Below are positions 10,715-22,094 of a stretch of DNA of 64,000 bases, piece after piece. Source of the DNA: Branchinecta lynchi (taxonomy: Eukaryota; Arthropoda; Branchiopoda; Anostraca; Branchinectidae); the NCBI GenBank assembly GCA_023053575.1, contig JAKZAP010000007.1, positions 26,375,464 to 26,439,463 of the forward strand. The letters are read 5' to 3'. The notes beneath the pieces were generated by a model. The model did not search any database. It was not told the DNA's origin and saw only the letters and a list, made by a program, of their open reading frames with translations. Position 1 is the first letter of the stretch, and each line of letters begins with the position of its first letter. The position numbers were made by a program, and so were the translations under genes.

Positions 10715-11900
10715 GCTGTTGGTTAGATTTGATGTCGAATGCCCAAGTTGTAGGTGAGACTTAAGTGAAACTCTTCTGAAGGCAAAGTTGGAACAATATC
10801 CTTCAATATCAGAAGATAGCACCCTTTCAAATGAAACGCTATTAGCACTCACTTGTGTGTGAAACAAATATTCCAACTATTTGAAGTTTAGGGGGGTTTA
10901 CTATTTAATGAAGGAAGGTCTTGCTATGGGTGCTCCGCTTTCACCAATGCTAGCTAACCTTCAACTTGAGGATGTCGAAAATCAAGCTCCTCAGAGCAAT
11001 GTCGATAAGCCGAGTTTTGGGAAACGTTACACGGATGATATTTTGAGCACTTGGGAACATGGAAAAGAGAAACTAATGAAGTTCCATGACGATCTCATTT
11101 CTATTGATCGAAACATAAAATTCACAGTTGAAATTGAGTCGGAGAACAAGCTTCCCTTTCTGGTTATACGTGCCATAAAAAAGACGGATCATTATTGTTT
11201 TCAGTTTACCGAAAACCCAACTTTTCATCGAACCACCATTTTTCTGTGAAACAAGGGGTTATTATAGCTTTAGTAGATCGGTCTCTTCATGTATGTTCAC
11301 CACAGTTCTTGGATCTTGAACTAGACCACCTCCGCGATGTTTTGTCTGGAAACGGTTATCCCATAAAACTGATTGACGCAAGAATTGAAAATGCAAAAAG
11401 AATTTTCGTCACCCCCTTCACCCCCAACCACTGAACCTGAGAAAAAGGTTTACGTACCACTTCCAGATGAACATGGCTTCACAGACAAAATAAAAAAAAT
11501 TCTTACCCTTCATAACATCTCGGCATACTTCAAAAGCTCCAGCACAGAGGCTTGTTATCTTTACTCTGGTAAACACCCGATTTTCGAGACAAATTGCCAA
11601 GGGGTTTACAAGAACCCATGTTCATGTGACAAATGGTATACTGGAAGGACGCACCAGCACCTGTCTGATCGCCTCCACGAGCACAGAACCAGCATAAACG
11701 CAATCCTTCGGTGCCACAAAAGACCGAGAGTTTCACTAGTGCTGTCTAGCTGAACACATTTATGATCACCCCGATAACAGTATCAGATTTGATGAAAGCA
11801 AAATAATAGGGAGAGAGACAGGCCATACGTGAAGCGTATAAACCCATTGTACAATAGATTCCTAGAAAAGGATGCCGCATTTCTAAAACTCCCTCAAACC
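10715..11900 (+). pseudogene. Penelope-like reverse transcriptase plus GIY-YIG endonuclease
   Basis: Segments follow the Penelope order. 'LLVRFDVE' (about 10,715) is RT motif A-like. 'FRGVYYLMKEGLAMGAPLSP' (10,884 on) is the FxGxxY...GxxMGxPLSP block. 'KRYTDDI' is the catalytic (Y)xDD box, with T for the usual V. 'NGYPIKLIDARI' closes the RT-thumb region. From about 11,440 'KKVYVPLPDEHGFTDKIKK' is the linker, then 'GVYKNPCSCDKWYTGRT' with 'RLHEH' is the GIY-YIG nuclease, and 'AEHIYDHP...IIGRE' supplies the late nuclease motif. The N-terminal half of RT is missing. Frame changes occur near 11,215, 11,400 and 11,750, plus a stop near 10,855. Known: such elements retrotranspose by target-primed synthesis with this nuclease. 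This copy is dead. Confidence 0.85.
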
Positions 11901-12157
11901 CCACTTTGTGTGCCAGAAAACCTCTGATTACTTTAAACATCCCTTCCAATAAAATTCGACCGACCAGACATGAAGCAAACATTGCGAAGATGCGAATTCA
12001 CCAAGCGCTGAATACGTAATTATCCCATAGGACCCCTTAGAGCATACAGAGCAAGGAGGCTATTTCACGCGCATGAATCTGGTCAGAGGAGTTTAGTTCT
12101 GTGAAATTATTTTTACAGTGATGGGAAAAGCGAAGGATTATATAATTGCTGGGTGGC
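11901..12157 (+). repeat. inverted arm of Penelope-like 3' region (part 2)
   Basis: Downstream of the plus-strand Penelope-like copy and reverse complementary to 9871-10,141. It stops within a few bases of the start of the 453-bp tandem repeat sequence ('AATTGCTGGGTG'). Confidence 0.8.
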
Positions 12158-12159
12158 TC

Positions 12160-13340
12160 AACTATGTTTCGATGGGCTCGTGGCTATTTTCAACAGTTTT
12201 TATGGCACTTGCAGCTCTGCTCAAGTGCCATATAGCGATCACTTTTCGGTAGGTCGGTCTGGCGGTCCACTCTTTTCGAGTTAGGGCACTACTAGATCTG
12301 CTCGGACGATAAAACTTGGCAGGCGTATCAGGGAACCCGATCAAACTTAACTTTTGAACGGTTGATCGGATTTGAGTGAAAATTGATAATCGAACAGAGG
12401 ACATGTCTCTGGTGATCTTTGTCTTGTCCGCGCCAGATCCGTCAACAATTGCGAGGGGACCGGAAAATATGTTACCGGCTTAGACTGGTGAGATAGTGGA
12501 TGGAACTTTGTGGGAATAACAAACAGATCCTCTTGGATAAATCACTTATAGAACCGGACTGGCTCTGGCGACTGTGGGGAGTTTGAGACGGGGGGGGGGG
12601 GAGGTCCGGAATTCCGGTGATCACGATTTAAGATACTTCCGGGTATGCTAGGACGACGGAACTTTGTCCACGTGGTATTTACGCATTATTACACATAACT
12701 GTAGACGGTCTATTACACCTATTTGAACAATGCTTAACCTGATCCAGTCATGATCACAACTAGGTTCCGATGGGCCCGTGGCTATTTTCAACAGTTTTTA
12801 TGGCACTTGCAGCTCGGCTCAAGTGCCATATAGCCATCACTTTTCGGTAGGTCGGTCTAGCGGTCCACTCTTTTTTAGTTAGGGCACTTCCAGATCTGCT
12901 AGGACGATAAAACTTGGCAGGCGTATCAGGGAACCCGATCAAACTGACAAAATTTACTTGATCCAATGGTCGTGGAGGGAGTAGCGGGATGGGGAATCCA
13001 GAATATTGAGTCATGCGTAACTTTTGAACGAATGATCGGATTTGAGTGAAATTTGATAATCAAACAGAGGACATGTCTCTGGTGATCTTTGTCTTGTCCG
13101 GGCCAGATCCGTCAACAATTGCGAGGGGGACCGGAAAATATGCTCCCGGTTTAGACTGGTGAGATCGTGGATGGAACCTTTTGGGAATAACAAACAGATC
13201 CTCTTGGATAAATCACTTATAGAACCGGACTGGCTCCAGCGACTGTGGGGAGTTTGAGACGGGGGGGGGGGGGGGGGGGGGGGGGGGGGAGGTCCGGAAT
13301 TCCGCTGACCGCGATTTAAGATACTTCCAGGTATGCTAGG
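12160..13340. repeat. two adjacent copies of the 'CAAGTGCCAT' repeat family
   Basis: About 12,163-12,655 and 12,762-13,340 are copies at roughly 90% identity. Each begins with a short palindrome (TATGGCACTTG CAGCTCnGCT CAAGTGCCATA) and runs through 'CCTGATACGCCTGCCAAG'-type sequence (minus strand) to a G run, 12 long in the first and 29 in the second. The family recurs at 36.0, 39.7, 40.95, 50.5-52.8 and 63.5 kb. Minus-strand open frames across it are repeat by-products. Confidence 0.85.
13261..13289. repeat. poly(G) tract, 29 G
   Basis: Twenty-nine uninterrupted G at the same position as the shorter G run in the neighbouring repeat copy. This is an expansion-prone, quadruplex-capable homopolymer. 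Confidence 0.95.
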
Positions 13341-13860
13341 ACGAAAGAACTTTGCTGGAATATTAGAGATTCGACAAGATTCGCTTAGAAATCGCCACTT
13401 TCCTTATCCGATCATTCCTTAAAGTACCAACCTTGACTGCAAATTCACAAAACTACTTTTAAGCAAATAAATTTTCATGATCTCCATTAGCCCACTATCA
13501 TTTTGCCTTACGGGTTTTGCTTACAAATGAAATTCTAGCTCCCTGACAGTGCGCATCTGAACCAGGGTTGTAAAGTACTTTCTTTTTGTTTATCAAAACC
13601 CATGGTCATTCGTGGCACAATGGTTTTGACCAAACGCTATACATCAATGATCCCAAAAGGCCTATGATTGTTTTTGTTTTGTAATGTTTAACTTTAGAGT
13701 GCGCATCATTACAGCCAAGTTAAAAAATAATAACTTTTCTCTAGCTCCCTTTAAGTGTACATCTGAACCGCAAAGATCATCTTAAAAGTACTTTTGGTCA
13801 AACAAAACATCTCAAGCCATGCAAGTGCCATATGAGCTTAGAGGTCTTGTTGTAATTTGA
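13341..13860. repeat. right part of CAAGTGCCAT-family element
   Basis: The stretch resembles, in reverse orientation, 39,680-40,040 ('GGGTTTTGCTTACA', 'GTGCGCATC'). It ends at 13,818-13,856 with 'CAAGTGCCATATGAGCTTAG' and 'GTCTTGTT', an end shared with 36.43 and 50.49 kb. Confidence 0.55.
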
Positions 13861-13912
13861 TTCCAGTGAAGGGACCTGCACTGGATCTAAAGACCACCAC
13901 ACTAGACCCACG

Positions 13913-14182
13913 CTATCTCAGCGTGAAAACCATGATGACTGATTGTTGACTCCTGTCCTTTTTGGGTTTTTCAATCCGCAAATAATCTTCCCATTTCAAC
14001 TTTCCATTGTAGTCCATGTGATACACAAAGTCTGGATAGGGTGTGAAGTATACTCTTCGTGTCAGTCTTCCTGCTTTCCTCCAATCCATCAAACCTGGAG
14101 TGCGCTCACGCATTGCCTTGTTGATTCTATGACGTGCCACATGAATTCCAGCGCTTCGAAGTGATGTGTGTACATATCGCAA
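13913..14182 (-). pseudogene. integrase-core (rve-like) transposase fragment
   Basis: The minus frame reads 'VHTSLRSAGIHVARHRINKA', then 'RRVYFTPYPDFVYHMDYNGKLKW'. This matches the helix-turn-helix region and first catalytic Asp (HxDG/HMDY) of the large invertebrate and fish family of intron-bearing rve-domain transposases, usually 'GIxVxRxRVxxxLRRVDP...RRxYxVPGPNxLWHxDGxHKL'. The frame diverges after 'EKPKKDRS', so the rest of the core is absent. Related exons lie at 41.0-41.3 and 57.9-59.2 kb, all minus. The upstream frame is closed by TAG. Confidence 0.7.
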
Positions 14183-14189
14183 GTATGCT

Positions 14190-15083
14190 TGCTATGACCA
14201 ATATTGACGACGACATTGCCATAAGTAAAGTCTCTGTTGATTAGTTCAAGGATAGTAAAATTGAAAATATTGCACTAATCATGTCATGACTAGTCACAAT
14301 CACAGGGTTGAACATGACCGGTCGACGTTTTTCAGTATGGCGGTCAAATGACTGATTTTGTCTGATTCTGGAGAGATGCTGGTTAAGTCATCTGCATCAC
14401 ATTTTGCCACCTGAAAAATACGGAATGTCACCTTACAGTACACTCGAACGCAACCAAGCGAAATTGATGATAGCTATTTCTCAATAACATATCGCATGAT
14501 CTGTCCTTTTTTTCAACCCTTATCCTGAAAAGTTTAGCATTTTGGAACAACCATGAAGATACCTGGCCTACAGCAGACCGGAATAGACAGAATATGATCA
14601 GTTCAGGAAAGTAATGGGGCCGCTGTTTTTATTCTCTGCAGTCAGTGCTGGACGTTGACTAAAGTCGAATATTTTCCTAATTATGCTTGCCAGCCAATAC
14701 AGTAGAGCAATACATGGTGATATGGTTCTGGAGACAGACCTTGAAAAGAGCCAACCGTAAGGATAATTAAAATGCCGTAGGTATTCAAGGCATGTATCCA
14801 GTATCGTTAAAGGTTCACAAAATAAGGCTAAGATACGACAGTTTGACTACCCGCCATATTTTTACTTAATTAGGCTAGAAGAACCGACAAAAAAGCGTTA
14901 CTGTTACTTTGTTATCCACGATTCTTGAATTTTAGCTGACGTAATTTCTCTTCCGTAACTGCTGTACTTCTATACGGACGTAGCTCTATGTTTGAACTGT
15001 TTGGCAACTACAGCGGCAGCCAGTTGCCGTAATAACAAGTCACGGCAGATTTGTATTCTTCAAGCCAGGAGGATGAGAGTAAC
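14190..15083. other. spacer upstream of P2X7-like gene
   Basis: No recognisable coding or repeat content. It should include the promoter and 5' leader of the P2X7-like gene; no clear TATA box or initiator can be defended. Confidence 0.4.
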
Positions 15084-17506
15084 ATGGGAAGTGAAAGTGA
15101 CCAGGAAAAACTTGGTAATCGCCCATATATGTTTGAACCACAGTGCTCATCAGATTCATCTGATGGTGATTCAGGGTCTGATGTTGAGACAAACAGGGGT
15201 CCTGTCACAGTTTGGTACGTTTTTTTCTCTTGACAGCATGGGTTGCTTGCGGCATTTCTTTTGCTTCGATGTATTGTCTTACCTGCTCGCTCTTCTCTTT
15301 GTCGTGTTTGCTCTGGTTCTTACTTCTAAAACGGAGTCAATGTTCTCTTTCGTTCAAGGTTTTCTAAAAGGAAACCGAACGTTATGTAGCCTAATATCTT
15401 TTCTCCTGGACTGGGCTGGTACATAGGCTAGTTAAAATGGTCGTAAATCTAATTTGTAATGACTTGAGTAGCTTTTGTTTTGTTTGTCATGGACATGGGT
15501 GCTCCTCTGCATTCCTTAAAGTCTAATCATTGTATTGTCTGCTTTCTTCTGGAGTTTGTGTTTATTTTGTATGACTGCAGGAGAGATACCTGACCTTGTT
15601 TTGCACAACCTCAAACTTTGTTGTGAGAACGTGTTTCTGTGCTTGTCCTGATGTGAAGAGGTCCCTTTAATATTCAAAGTTTCAAAATATTCAAATTATG
15701 GGCCTTTTTGTTCTTTGGAAATGTTTTATTTTTGTTTTAGAATTTTTGTTAATTGCTTATTGTACACTAGCTAAGAATGACATTGTTTAGCACTGACCTG
15801 TTTTTGAAGAGTCTTGTGATAAAATGCTGTTACAGCTGGTAGGCTCCGGGAAGTAAGCTGCATCTTTCAAGTATTTTTTTTGTTTGAAAGAGAATTACGG
15901 TACTAGCTCTGTTCATCTACTACGAGCACTCTGTACTTCAGCTTTCTGGACCACTTTACTCCGGCTGAAGGAAATACTGTAGCCACTGTTCGAATTGTTT
16001 ACTTCCAATACTTTAAATCCTCATCTATCTGCCACTAAATAGAACATAAACTTTCAGTCACAAATACTACTGGACAAGCTGCATATATTTCTTTTTCTGT
16101 TTTGTGGAATGGGTATATAAGGATTAATTAATTTATTCATTTCTTTATTCAGTCTTCCATGTTTCCTATTTTACTAGGTGCTCCTGTGGCTGTTGTAAAC
16201 TTTGGACAACCAAGGAGGAAAACCGATGCTGCCAGGAGTTTCCAAAGGCCCAAAAATCCATTCAGGAGTTTCCATCAGACGAGCCTATCAGATGTATCAC
16301 TGAGCATCCTGGTTTCAAATCTGGATGCTTGGATCCATTTGTGCTCCGGATTGCACAACGTCAGTACCAGACGGAACATGGTGCATGTAACTTAACCAAA
16401 TGAAAACGAGTAAGTGATTCATAAAAAAAAAAAAATTGTAAGGGCTAGTGCTTCCCCGTAAGACTCCATATCTTTGTTTTGGGAATAGCTGCTTAGCTAT
16501 GGCACAGATTCTTTTTAGTCAAAAATACAATTTTCTCAATGCACTTTCTGCCGAGCTTGGGATGTATCAGTGGCACAGCTACAAGTTTGTTATAAACAGA
16601 AAATTAAATTATAGAAATGGGGCCAACTCAGCTTACCTTGATCACCGTAACTTGTGCCAATTAAGATCTGTCGACTTGTTACTCCAACAGATTTTTGGAT
16701 GTAGTTAGAAGTGTTTTAACTACCGCATGACCCTTGCCAGGAAGCCATAATAAAGGAAATCTGAGGAGTATTTAGACAAAATAAACTGTAGACCACCCTG
16801 AACTTGAAACCGAAACCTCAATACCTTGTTTAAAGTCTGTTGCTAAGTTTCAGTCATGTTAATTAAAAAGGTGGTATAGTGTGGGCATGTTTGCTGTGTA
16901 CTGAACTTGTTTCTTAGCTCGAGAGCCTATACAGCCCCTGATTGAGCTGGGACTTGCTACCCAGCTGGGGAATCCATCCTTTATCTGATCTCCAGCTTTG
17001 TTGCTCTCAAGCTCTGTCTGCCTATTTGATCAGTTGTGGAAAAGGTAATAATCATTACTAGTCCGGAGAAAAGTGTGCTAGTTCAGTAACTTTTTGTTTG
17101 AAGATGATTGAATAACTTTACTGCTTCACACCGTAATAGAATTTAGAACGTTCTTTCAGGCAGTGCATAAATATATATGGCATCACTTTCCCAGTTTACT
17201 GGAGAAAAGAAAATGATCTTAGACTGGTTAGAACTTGAACCCCCACAAATATCAATTTACCTTCCAACTGAAACCCAGTCTATGACCGTTGCAAACTCTC
17301 TTGTTATCAGACAACTTACATAGTTTATTATCATGCTTTCCGTGTTTAGTACATTTCGATATGTTGCCTATAGGCAGTTCATTGGCCTCACGTGCAAATA
17401 TCTTGGACGACACATTTGAGTCCCCCTACCAACTTGTGTCTATTCAGCTGTATGGGACAAATACCCAGATGGCGGTCAGCAGTACACTGGTTTTCTGTTC
17501 AGAAAA
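15084..17506 (+). pseudogene. P2X7-like C-terminal ('ballast') domain gene, three exons
   Basis: Exon 1 is 15,084-15,214, exon 2 is 16,178-16,409, exon 3 is 17,350-17,506, with donors GTACGT, GTAAGT and GTAAGT and acceptors CTAG and TTAG. Exon 1 opens with 'MGSESDQEKLGNRPYMFEP' and an acidic Ser-rich run. Splicing to exon 2 creates 'WCSCGCCKLWTTKEENRCC', the Cys-rich zinc-binding start of the P2X7 cytoplasmic ballast domain, then 'CITEHPGF' and 'CLDPFVL'. Exon 3 gives 'FRYVAYRQF', 'YLGRHI', 'PLPTCV' and 'YTGF', the end of that domain. No channel segment is present, as in the many stand-alone invertebrate homologues. Two lesions: a one-base insertion before the exon 2 donor, near 16,395 (frame 0 stops at 16,401-16,403, but the frame 'PNEND' joins exon 3 perfectly), and TGA at 17,417-17,419 where CGA (Arg) is expected. 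It is either a recent pseudogene or has assembly errors. Confidence 0.85.
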
Positions 17507-17510
17507 GTAA

Positions 17511-17844
17511 GTATTAAATCGTCATCATTCTCAACAGGTCCTGACACATTGGGTTTTGCTACAAAAAATTCATTGACGTGTGCTGAAGCTTCAATGAGGC
17601 ACCAGACATGAATTTACATTACAACTTGCTTCATCTTGTCTACCACGCATCCCTCCCCCTTTATCCAGGCTTGGGACTGGCTGTATGATTACAGGCGGAG
17701 TTACGGCGGAAACCTGGATGCTTGCTTTCTTCTTAGAAGGTTTTTTGTTTGTCCGTTGTGAGGAATTCAGGTTATTTGACTGATGTCCAGCTTCCTGAAT
17801 TTTGAAGAATTTTTACGTCCAAGACTCCGCACTAAACACTTGCT
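17511..17844. other. spacer after P2X7-like gene
   Basis: Nothing recognised. It may hold a further exon or the 3' untranslated region, since a GTAAGT follows the last recognised codon. Confidence 0.35.
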
Positions 17845-18877
17845 TTGTATGTATGTATGTATATATTTATTTCCCATCAGATGAAAACAGATGGAGTACA
17901 AGATAAAAAGAAAACGAGAAACACACTACGAGAGAATACACTAACACAGAAAAACAAAGAACGAGATGGATACCTAAATACAAAAGACAGAACTACTGCC
18001 TCAAAATGGTTGCCCAAGGATGAGCAACAATACCAGAGTTGTATCTGGCAATCTGAGCTATGATCGCTTCATCAGGGTCGATAATCCCATACCGACTTGT
18101 CACAAAACGGTTGCTAGTCCATGGTGGAAGCCGTAGGAGGTACTTCGCATATTTGTAATATGCAGACCGCAACTTTTTCTTATTTTCCTTTTGGAATATC
18201 CTCCAGAAAGGACTTAGGTACAGATAGTGGGGTAGTGCCATTGCATTGTACAGCTGAGCCAGAATCCGCCGATCAAACTTTCGCTTATAAGCTACAACAC
18301 GGCTATACGCGAAAGAAATCCGTTTCTGCAGATGACTCTGCAAAAGGCGACGCGTTTCAAGCAGAGACCGACCAATAGGAATCCCCAGATAAACAATGTG
18401 TTCAGCGAGCCGAACACTAGCACCACCTAGCCTAACATCAACAGCGGACCCTGGCTTAGCACTAAACAACATCACTTCTGATTTCTCCTCATTAAACTGA
18501 AGACCTATTTTTACATACTCCCCTTGCAACTGGGCAAAATTCTCCTCTAAACCGCGAAGGAGGCGGCTCAGATTAAGAACGTCATCTGCGTAATCTATTA
18601 ATGATAGGTCAATACCTCTCAGAATATATGTCAGATTTGACTTAGATTGCGGTTTGACGATGCTGTTGTTGAATGCGGTAGGTGACGTCAATGCACCCTG
18701 CCTTACACCTTTTTTGACGGGAAGCACCGGGTTATTTGTCACGGGATTCACACTCTGGTTTAGTGTTGCCGGTAGCTTAAGCTCAGCTTTCAAATTTTGA
18801 TACATATCATACAGAGGCTTTGTTTTTGGCCACATTATTTGACTTTTCCAGTTTGTGAAAAGCTTATGTAACTTCAC
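17845..18877 (-). pseudogene. 5'-truncated non-LTR retrotransposon reverse transcriptase
   Basis: A 294-residue open frame (18,877-17,993) contains 'KKGVRQGALTSPTAFNNSI' (RT block with RQG...SP), 'LIDYADDVLNLS' (catalytic YADD) and 'GLQFNEEKSEVMLF' (the gLxxNxxKtE block), then a thumb/C-terminal region and a stop. The endonuclease and the first RT blocks are missing. The 3' tail on this strand ends in a (CATA)n-type microsatellite (17,845-17,866) instead of poly(A), as in several I-, CR1- or RTE-like groups. The clade was not resolved. The remaining frame is uninterrupted, so the copy is young or recently truncated. Confidence 0.85.
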
Positions 18878-19079
18878 TTCCAGCTAACCAAACTTTTCAA
18901 GATTTTTGGTCTGGACACTTTCTTGTTCATACATGATCAGACATGTTCTGTGTGAGTGTTGAGTCTGAACTGGTTGATCTTTTTTTAGTACCGAGAAACT
19001 TTCTTCTGGACTAACTCTGGGATTGGGAAACTTTTCCTTTCCATGCGCTGCGGTGTCTCGAGGATCATTTGGGACTCAC

Positions 19080-19133
19080 CAGGAGCAGCGATGGACAGCT
19101 CCATTACCCGCTTGCGGAAATCCTCTGCGTATC
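19080..19133 (-). CDS. possible small exon
   Basis: On the minus strand 'TAATCCACAG' is followed by 54 bases encoding 'YAEDFRKRVMELSIAAP' and then GTGAGT. The text resembles the start of a helix-turn-helix of transposase type (YSxDFRxRV), but is too short to assign. Confidence 0.3.
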
Positions 19134-19223
19134 CTGTGGATTAGAAGAAAGTGGATTATATTAATTGTGGAGTTGCCTATTTTGGAAAGAGCTTTGCTGA
19201 ATAAAAGTGACTAAGTCATAATG

Positions 19224-19466
19224 GAAGTGATCAGCCTACACAAAGGCTTCCAGTATGTAGCTGCTACTGATACCTTGTAGTCTACTAGTGAATTGCAAAT
19301 GAAATCGCAAGTGATCAGCCTACACAAAGCCTTCTAGTGATGTAGCTACTAGTGCTATCTTGTAGTCTACTAGTGATTCGGTAGTTAATTGCAAGTGATC
19401 AGCCTACACTAAGGCTTCCAGTGATGTAGCTACTAGTGATATCTTGTAGTCTACTAGTGAATTAGA
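19224..19466. repeat. about 85-bp tandem repeat, three copies
   Basis: Units beginning 'AAGTGATCAGCCTACACAAA' start near 19,225, 19,309 and 19,395, with internal 'CTTGTAGTCTACTAGTGA'. Identity is about 85%. Confidence 0.85.
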
Positions 19467-19718
19467 AGAGTGGGTGAAGGAATAATGACCTAAACCCTTA
19501 AGATTCTTGTGCAAAGTGTGTACCACCACACACACAAACGACTGGAACAACAAATAAAAATGACTGGAAAAATTTATGGGTGAGTTTTCAGATTGCAAGG
19601 GTTTGCTTTCACCTCAAGAACACTCTTCTCTCCGTAGAGAAAAGGGTAATCCCAGTAGCAAATACTGCAGTTAACTTTAATTCTTACTTGTATAAACTTT
19701 TTACAGTGTAGCTACACG

Positions 19719-21009
19719 CTACTTCGCTGACCTTTCGCTGCTTTCTTTCTCGTCCTGCACGGGTACTGGCTTCCAGTCTGGGTCCTGTGCTTGGGACGGT
19801 TGGTCGACTTCCGAAGATGACACGGTGACTGGCCTTATCCTCTTCTGTGGCCCTGCCTCCATCTCCTCTACCAATCTTGACAGTGGGGTCGCCGAGGCTC
19901 GCCTCCGGGAAGTTTTTGGAGCTTCGTCGTCGGAAGAGGAGGTAAACAAATCAAAAGCAAGTCTGACCGGTCGTGGTTTACGGGGTAGGGTGGTTGCTGG
20001 TAAGACAGTCGCACTTGCAGTATGTCCTCTTGTGGTCTTAGAGAACACATGCTGGCAACGCGGACACCGGGCCTTCCTTCTTGGGGTCCTCGCCGTCCTG
20101 AAGAAGTAGCTGTGTTCGCTCCGTGGCGTGTTTGCTTTCTTTCTCCGACGATTGTTCTGTTGGAAAAAATAATGTGCAGGAACGAATTTTTTTTTGCTTT
20201 AGGATGGAGGGAAAATGAAGAAGTTTTGTTTGCTTAGGATGGAGAGAAAGTGAAGGACTGTTTTGCATAAAATTGATCTTGGTACTTACCATTATGTTTT
20301 CACTTCATTAGCTGTTTGTGTTCCCTTTTTTGTAGTTGCACATTTTTTCACTGACTGTATGTAACGTTTGAACTTGTGTTCTTTCATGAATAAATGTTAT
20401 CATCTAATGAGTAAGAAAAAACAGAAGGTAGGGCAAAGAAAAGGCTCTCAGGGACAAAGCAGATGTTTTGACAATCAATGCTATCTTGGTTCTGTAAAAA
20501 GAGACTCAGGCCAGCAAGCTGTACAAATAAACTAACAAGCAAAAGTCCCTTGGTTCAGAGCCATTTGCAACATCTGTGGACAGGTTGGAGGAGCACTGAC
20601 AGGTTGAAGCAAGAAGTACATATCCGAGAAAACAAGCATAGCCCATCCTGCAGAGTTATATAAACAACAGAGATGAGTATACCTGTAGTCTAAGTATTCT
20701 ATGCTTCAAATAAGGAATTCGGTTTCAAGGTGATTTTGAGAGTATAGTATCTATTCCCCCAAGTTTAGAGTGTATACTATGGGATGTTACAAAGTTTAGA
20801 GTGTATACTATGGGATGTTACAAATTCATTGCAGACTTACGTTGACAGGAGAATGAACTTGAGACAATTTGGTCAAGGAAACTGATGCTGATGGTTCAGA
20901 GACTAAACCAACAGTCACTTCCCCAACATCTGGTGCATCGTGAAAAGTCACCAACTGCAGCTGCTGTCCCTCTCCAGATTCACCTTGAAAGCTGATGCCA
21001 GTCCGTTTC
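19719..21009 (-). CDS. unknown gene, last two exons
   Basis: Exon A is 21,009-20,841, preceded by an acceptor (TTTATCAAG) and closed by GTAAGT; it encodes 'KRTGISFQGESGEGQQLQLV' and continues to 'SQVHSPVN'. Exon B is 20,156-19,719 (acceptor TTCCAACAG, phase 0 as required) and encodes 'NNRRRKKANTPRSEHSYFF', then 'CPRCQHVFSKTTRGHTASAT', a possible zinc knuckle or half finger, then a Ser/Asp/Pro-rich tail with basic clusters ending '...SSERSAK' and a stop. Phases agree across the 684-base intron. Basic and zinc-like character suggests a nuclear protein. I do not recognise the family, and upstream exons were not identified. It could be a cellular gene or a transposon accessory gene. Confidence 0.5.
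20765..20824. repeat. 31-bp direct duplication
   Basis: 'AGTTTAGAGTGTATACTATG' plus 'GGATGTTACAAA' occurs twice in succession, inside the intron of the minus-strand gene. Confidence 0.9.
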
Positions 21010-21111
21010 CTTGATAAAGATAACAATTAAACCAGTTCCCATTAAGAGCAAATAATATAATGCAGCCCTACACATTTATCTTCTACAAGAAATTTTTACT
21101 ATTGATTTTGA

Positions 21112-21470
21112 TACCTACCATTGTAAATCACTGTACCAAAAGACAGATTTAATTTAATAAGCAAAAGAAAAAAAAAATGAACTGAACAGTAATAATTACC
21201 ATAGTAAATCACTGTACCAAAAGACAGATTTAATTTAATAAGCAAAAAAAAAAAACTGAACTGAACAGTAATAATTAATAAGTTAATGACTGAATAATTA
21301 TGATATCCTGGTTCTATGTTTGGTTCAGATTGCATGTCAATCAAATGTGCTTCTAATACCTACCACAGTAAATCACTGCACCGAAAAACATATTAATTTA
21401 ATCAGTAAAAGAAAAGAACCTGAACTAAATGTTAATTAATATGTTAATTGCCAAATAATTATGCTATCAC
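21112..21470. repeat. AT-rich tandem repeat
   Basis: Three copies begin with 'GTAAATCACTG(T/C)ACC' near 21,123, 21,206 and 21,368, followed by A-rich tract and 'CTGAACTGAACAGTAATAAT'. The third is more diverged. Confidence 0.8.
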
Positions 21471-21479
21471 CATTCTTTG

Positions 21480-22090
21480 TTTTGTTGAGACCACATATGC
21501 TTTCCAAAAAGGCGTGTTTGTGATCATGATAATCGTTACTGGCTGGAAAGGCCTTTCCCAATACTTTTCCAACACTGTTTCATAAAGTCATTTTAATTTT
21601 ACTTCAAACAGTGACTTCATAGCCACGTACCTATCACAAAAATATGCAGATACAAGGCTCTGTTAATCTGTGGATGATTCTACTGACCTATCTTAAGTGT
21701 GTTTGGAAGAAAATTTGCCAAAGGACACTGTACAAACCTATAAAACGCCTGGTAGTCCATCCTCAGGTAGCCACATGACCTGGACAAAAGAGCAGTGTTG
21801 ACCTTGCTTCTCGACAAGAAAAAAGGAACGGCAGTCCTTGCTAGACTGATTTTGGCATCACTCTTCATCACTTTTTTTAAAAGTGGAGGCAACAGAGAAC
21901 ATGACCAGTTGAAAGCTCGAACTTGCTAATCAACTTGGTGGAATGCTGGCCAAATTCTCTGTTGACTGTGTCCTTCCACAAAGGAAACCTATTCGGGATA
22001 GCACGGAACAGAGGGCTATCTTCGGATGTGGTTCTTTAATCTGGAATCGAACATTTCAATGTCTTGGCTTTGTTGGCCATTGAAACACAC
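21480..22090. other. spacer with an unassigned minus frame
   Basis: A minus-strand frame (21,892-21,680) shows no recognisable domain. A TTTATAG/GTTTGT site within it might be a splice signal, but is unsupported. Confidence 0.3.
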
Positions 22091-22094
22091 GCTT

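Noticed and set aside
10691..10876. Minus-strand extension of the Penelope C-terminal frame
   Set aside because: The plus strand here encodes recognisable RT text leading into 'FRGVYYLMKEG', so the minus frame is a shadow.
12162..13014. Duplicate minus-strand genes of about 80 residues
   Set aside because: They are the same frame in two copies of a non-coding repeat that also occurs elsewhere without the frame.
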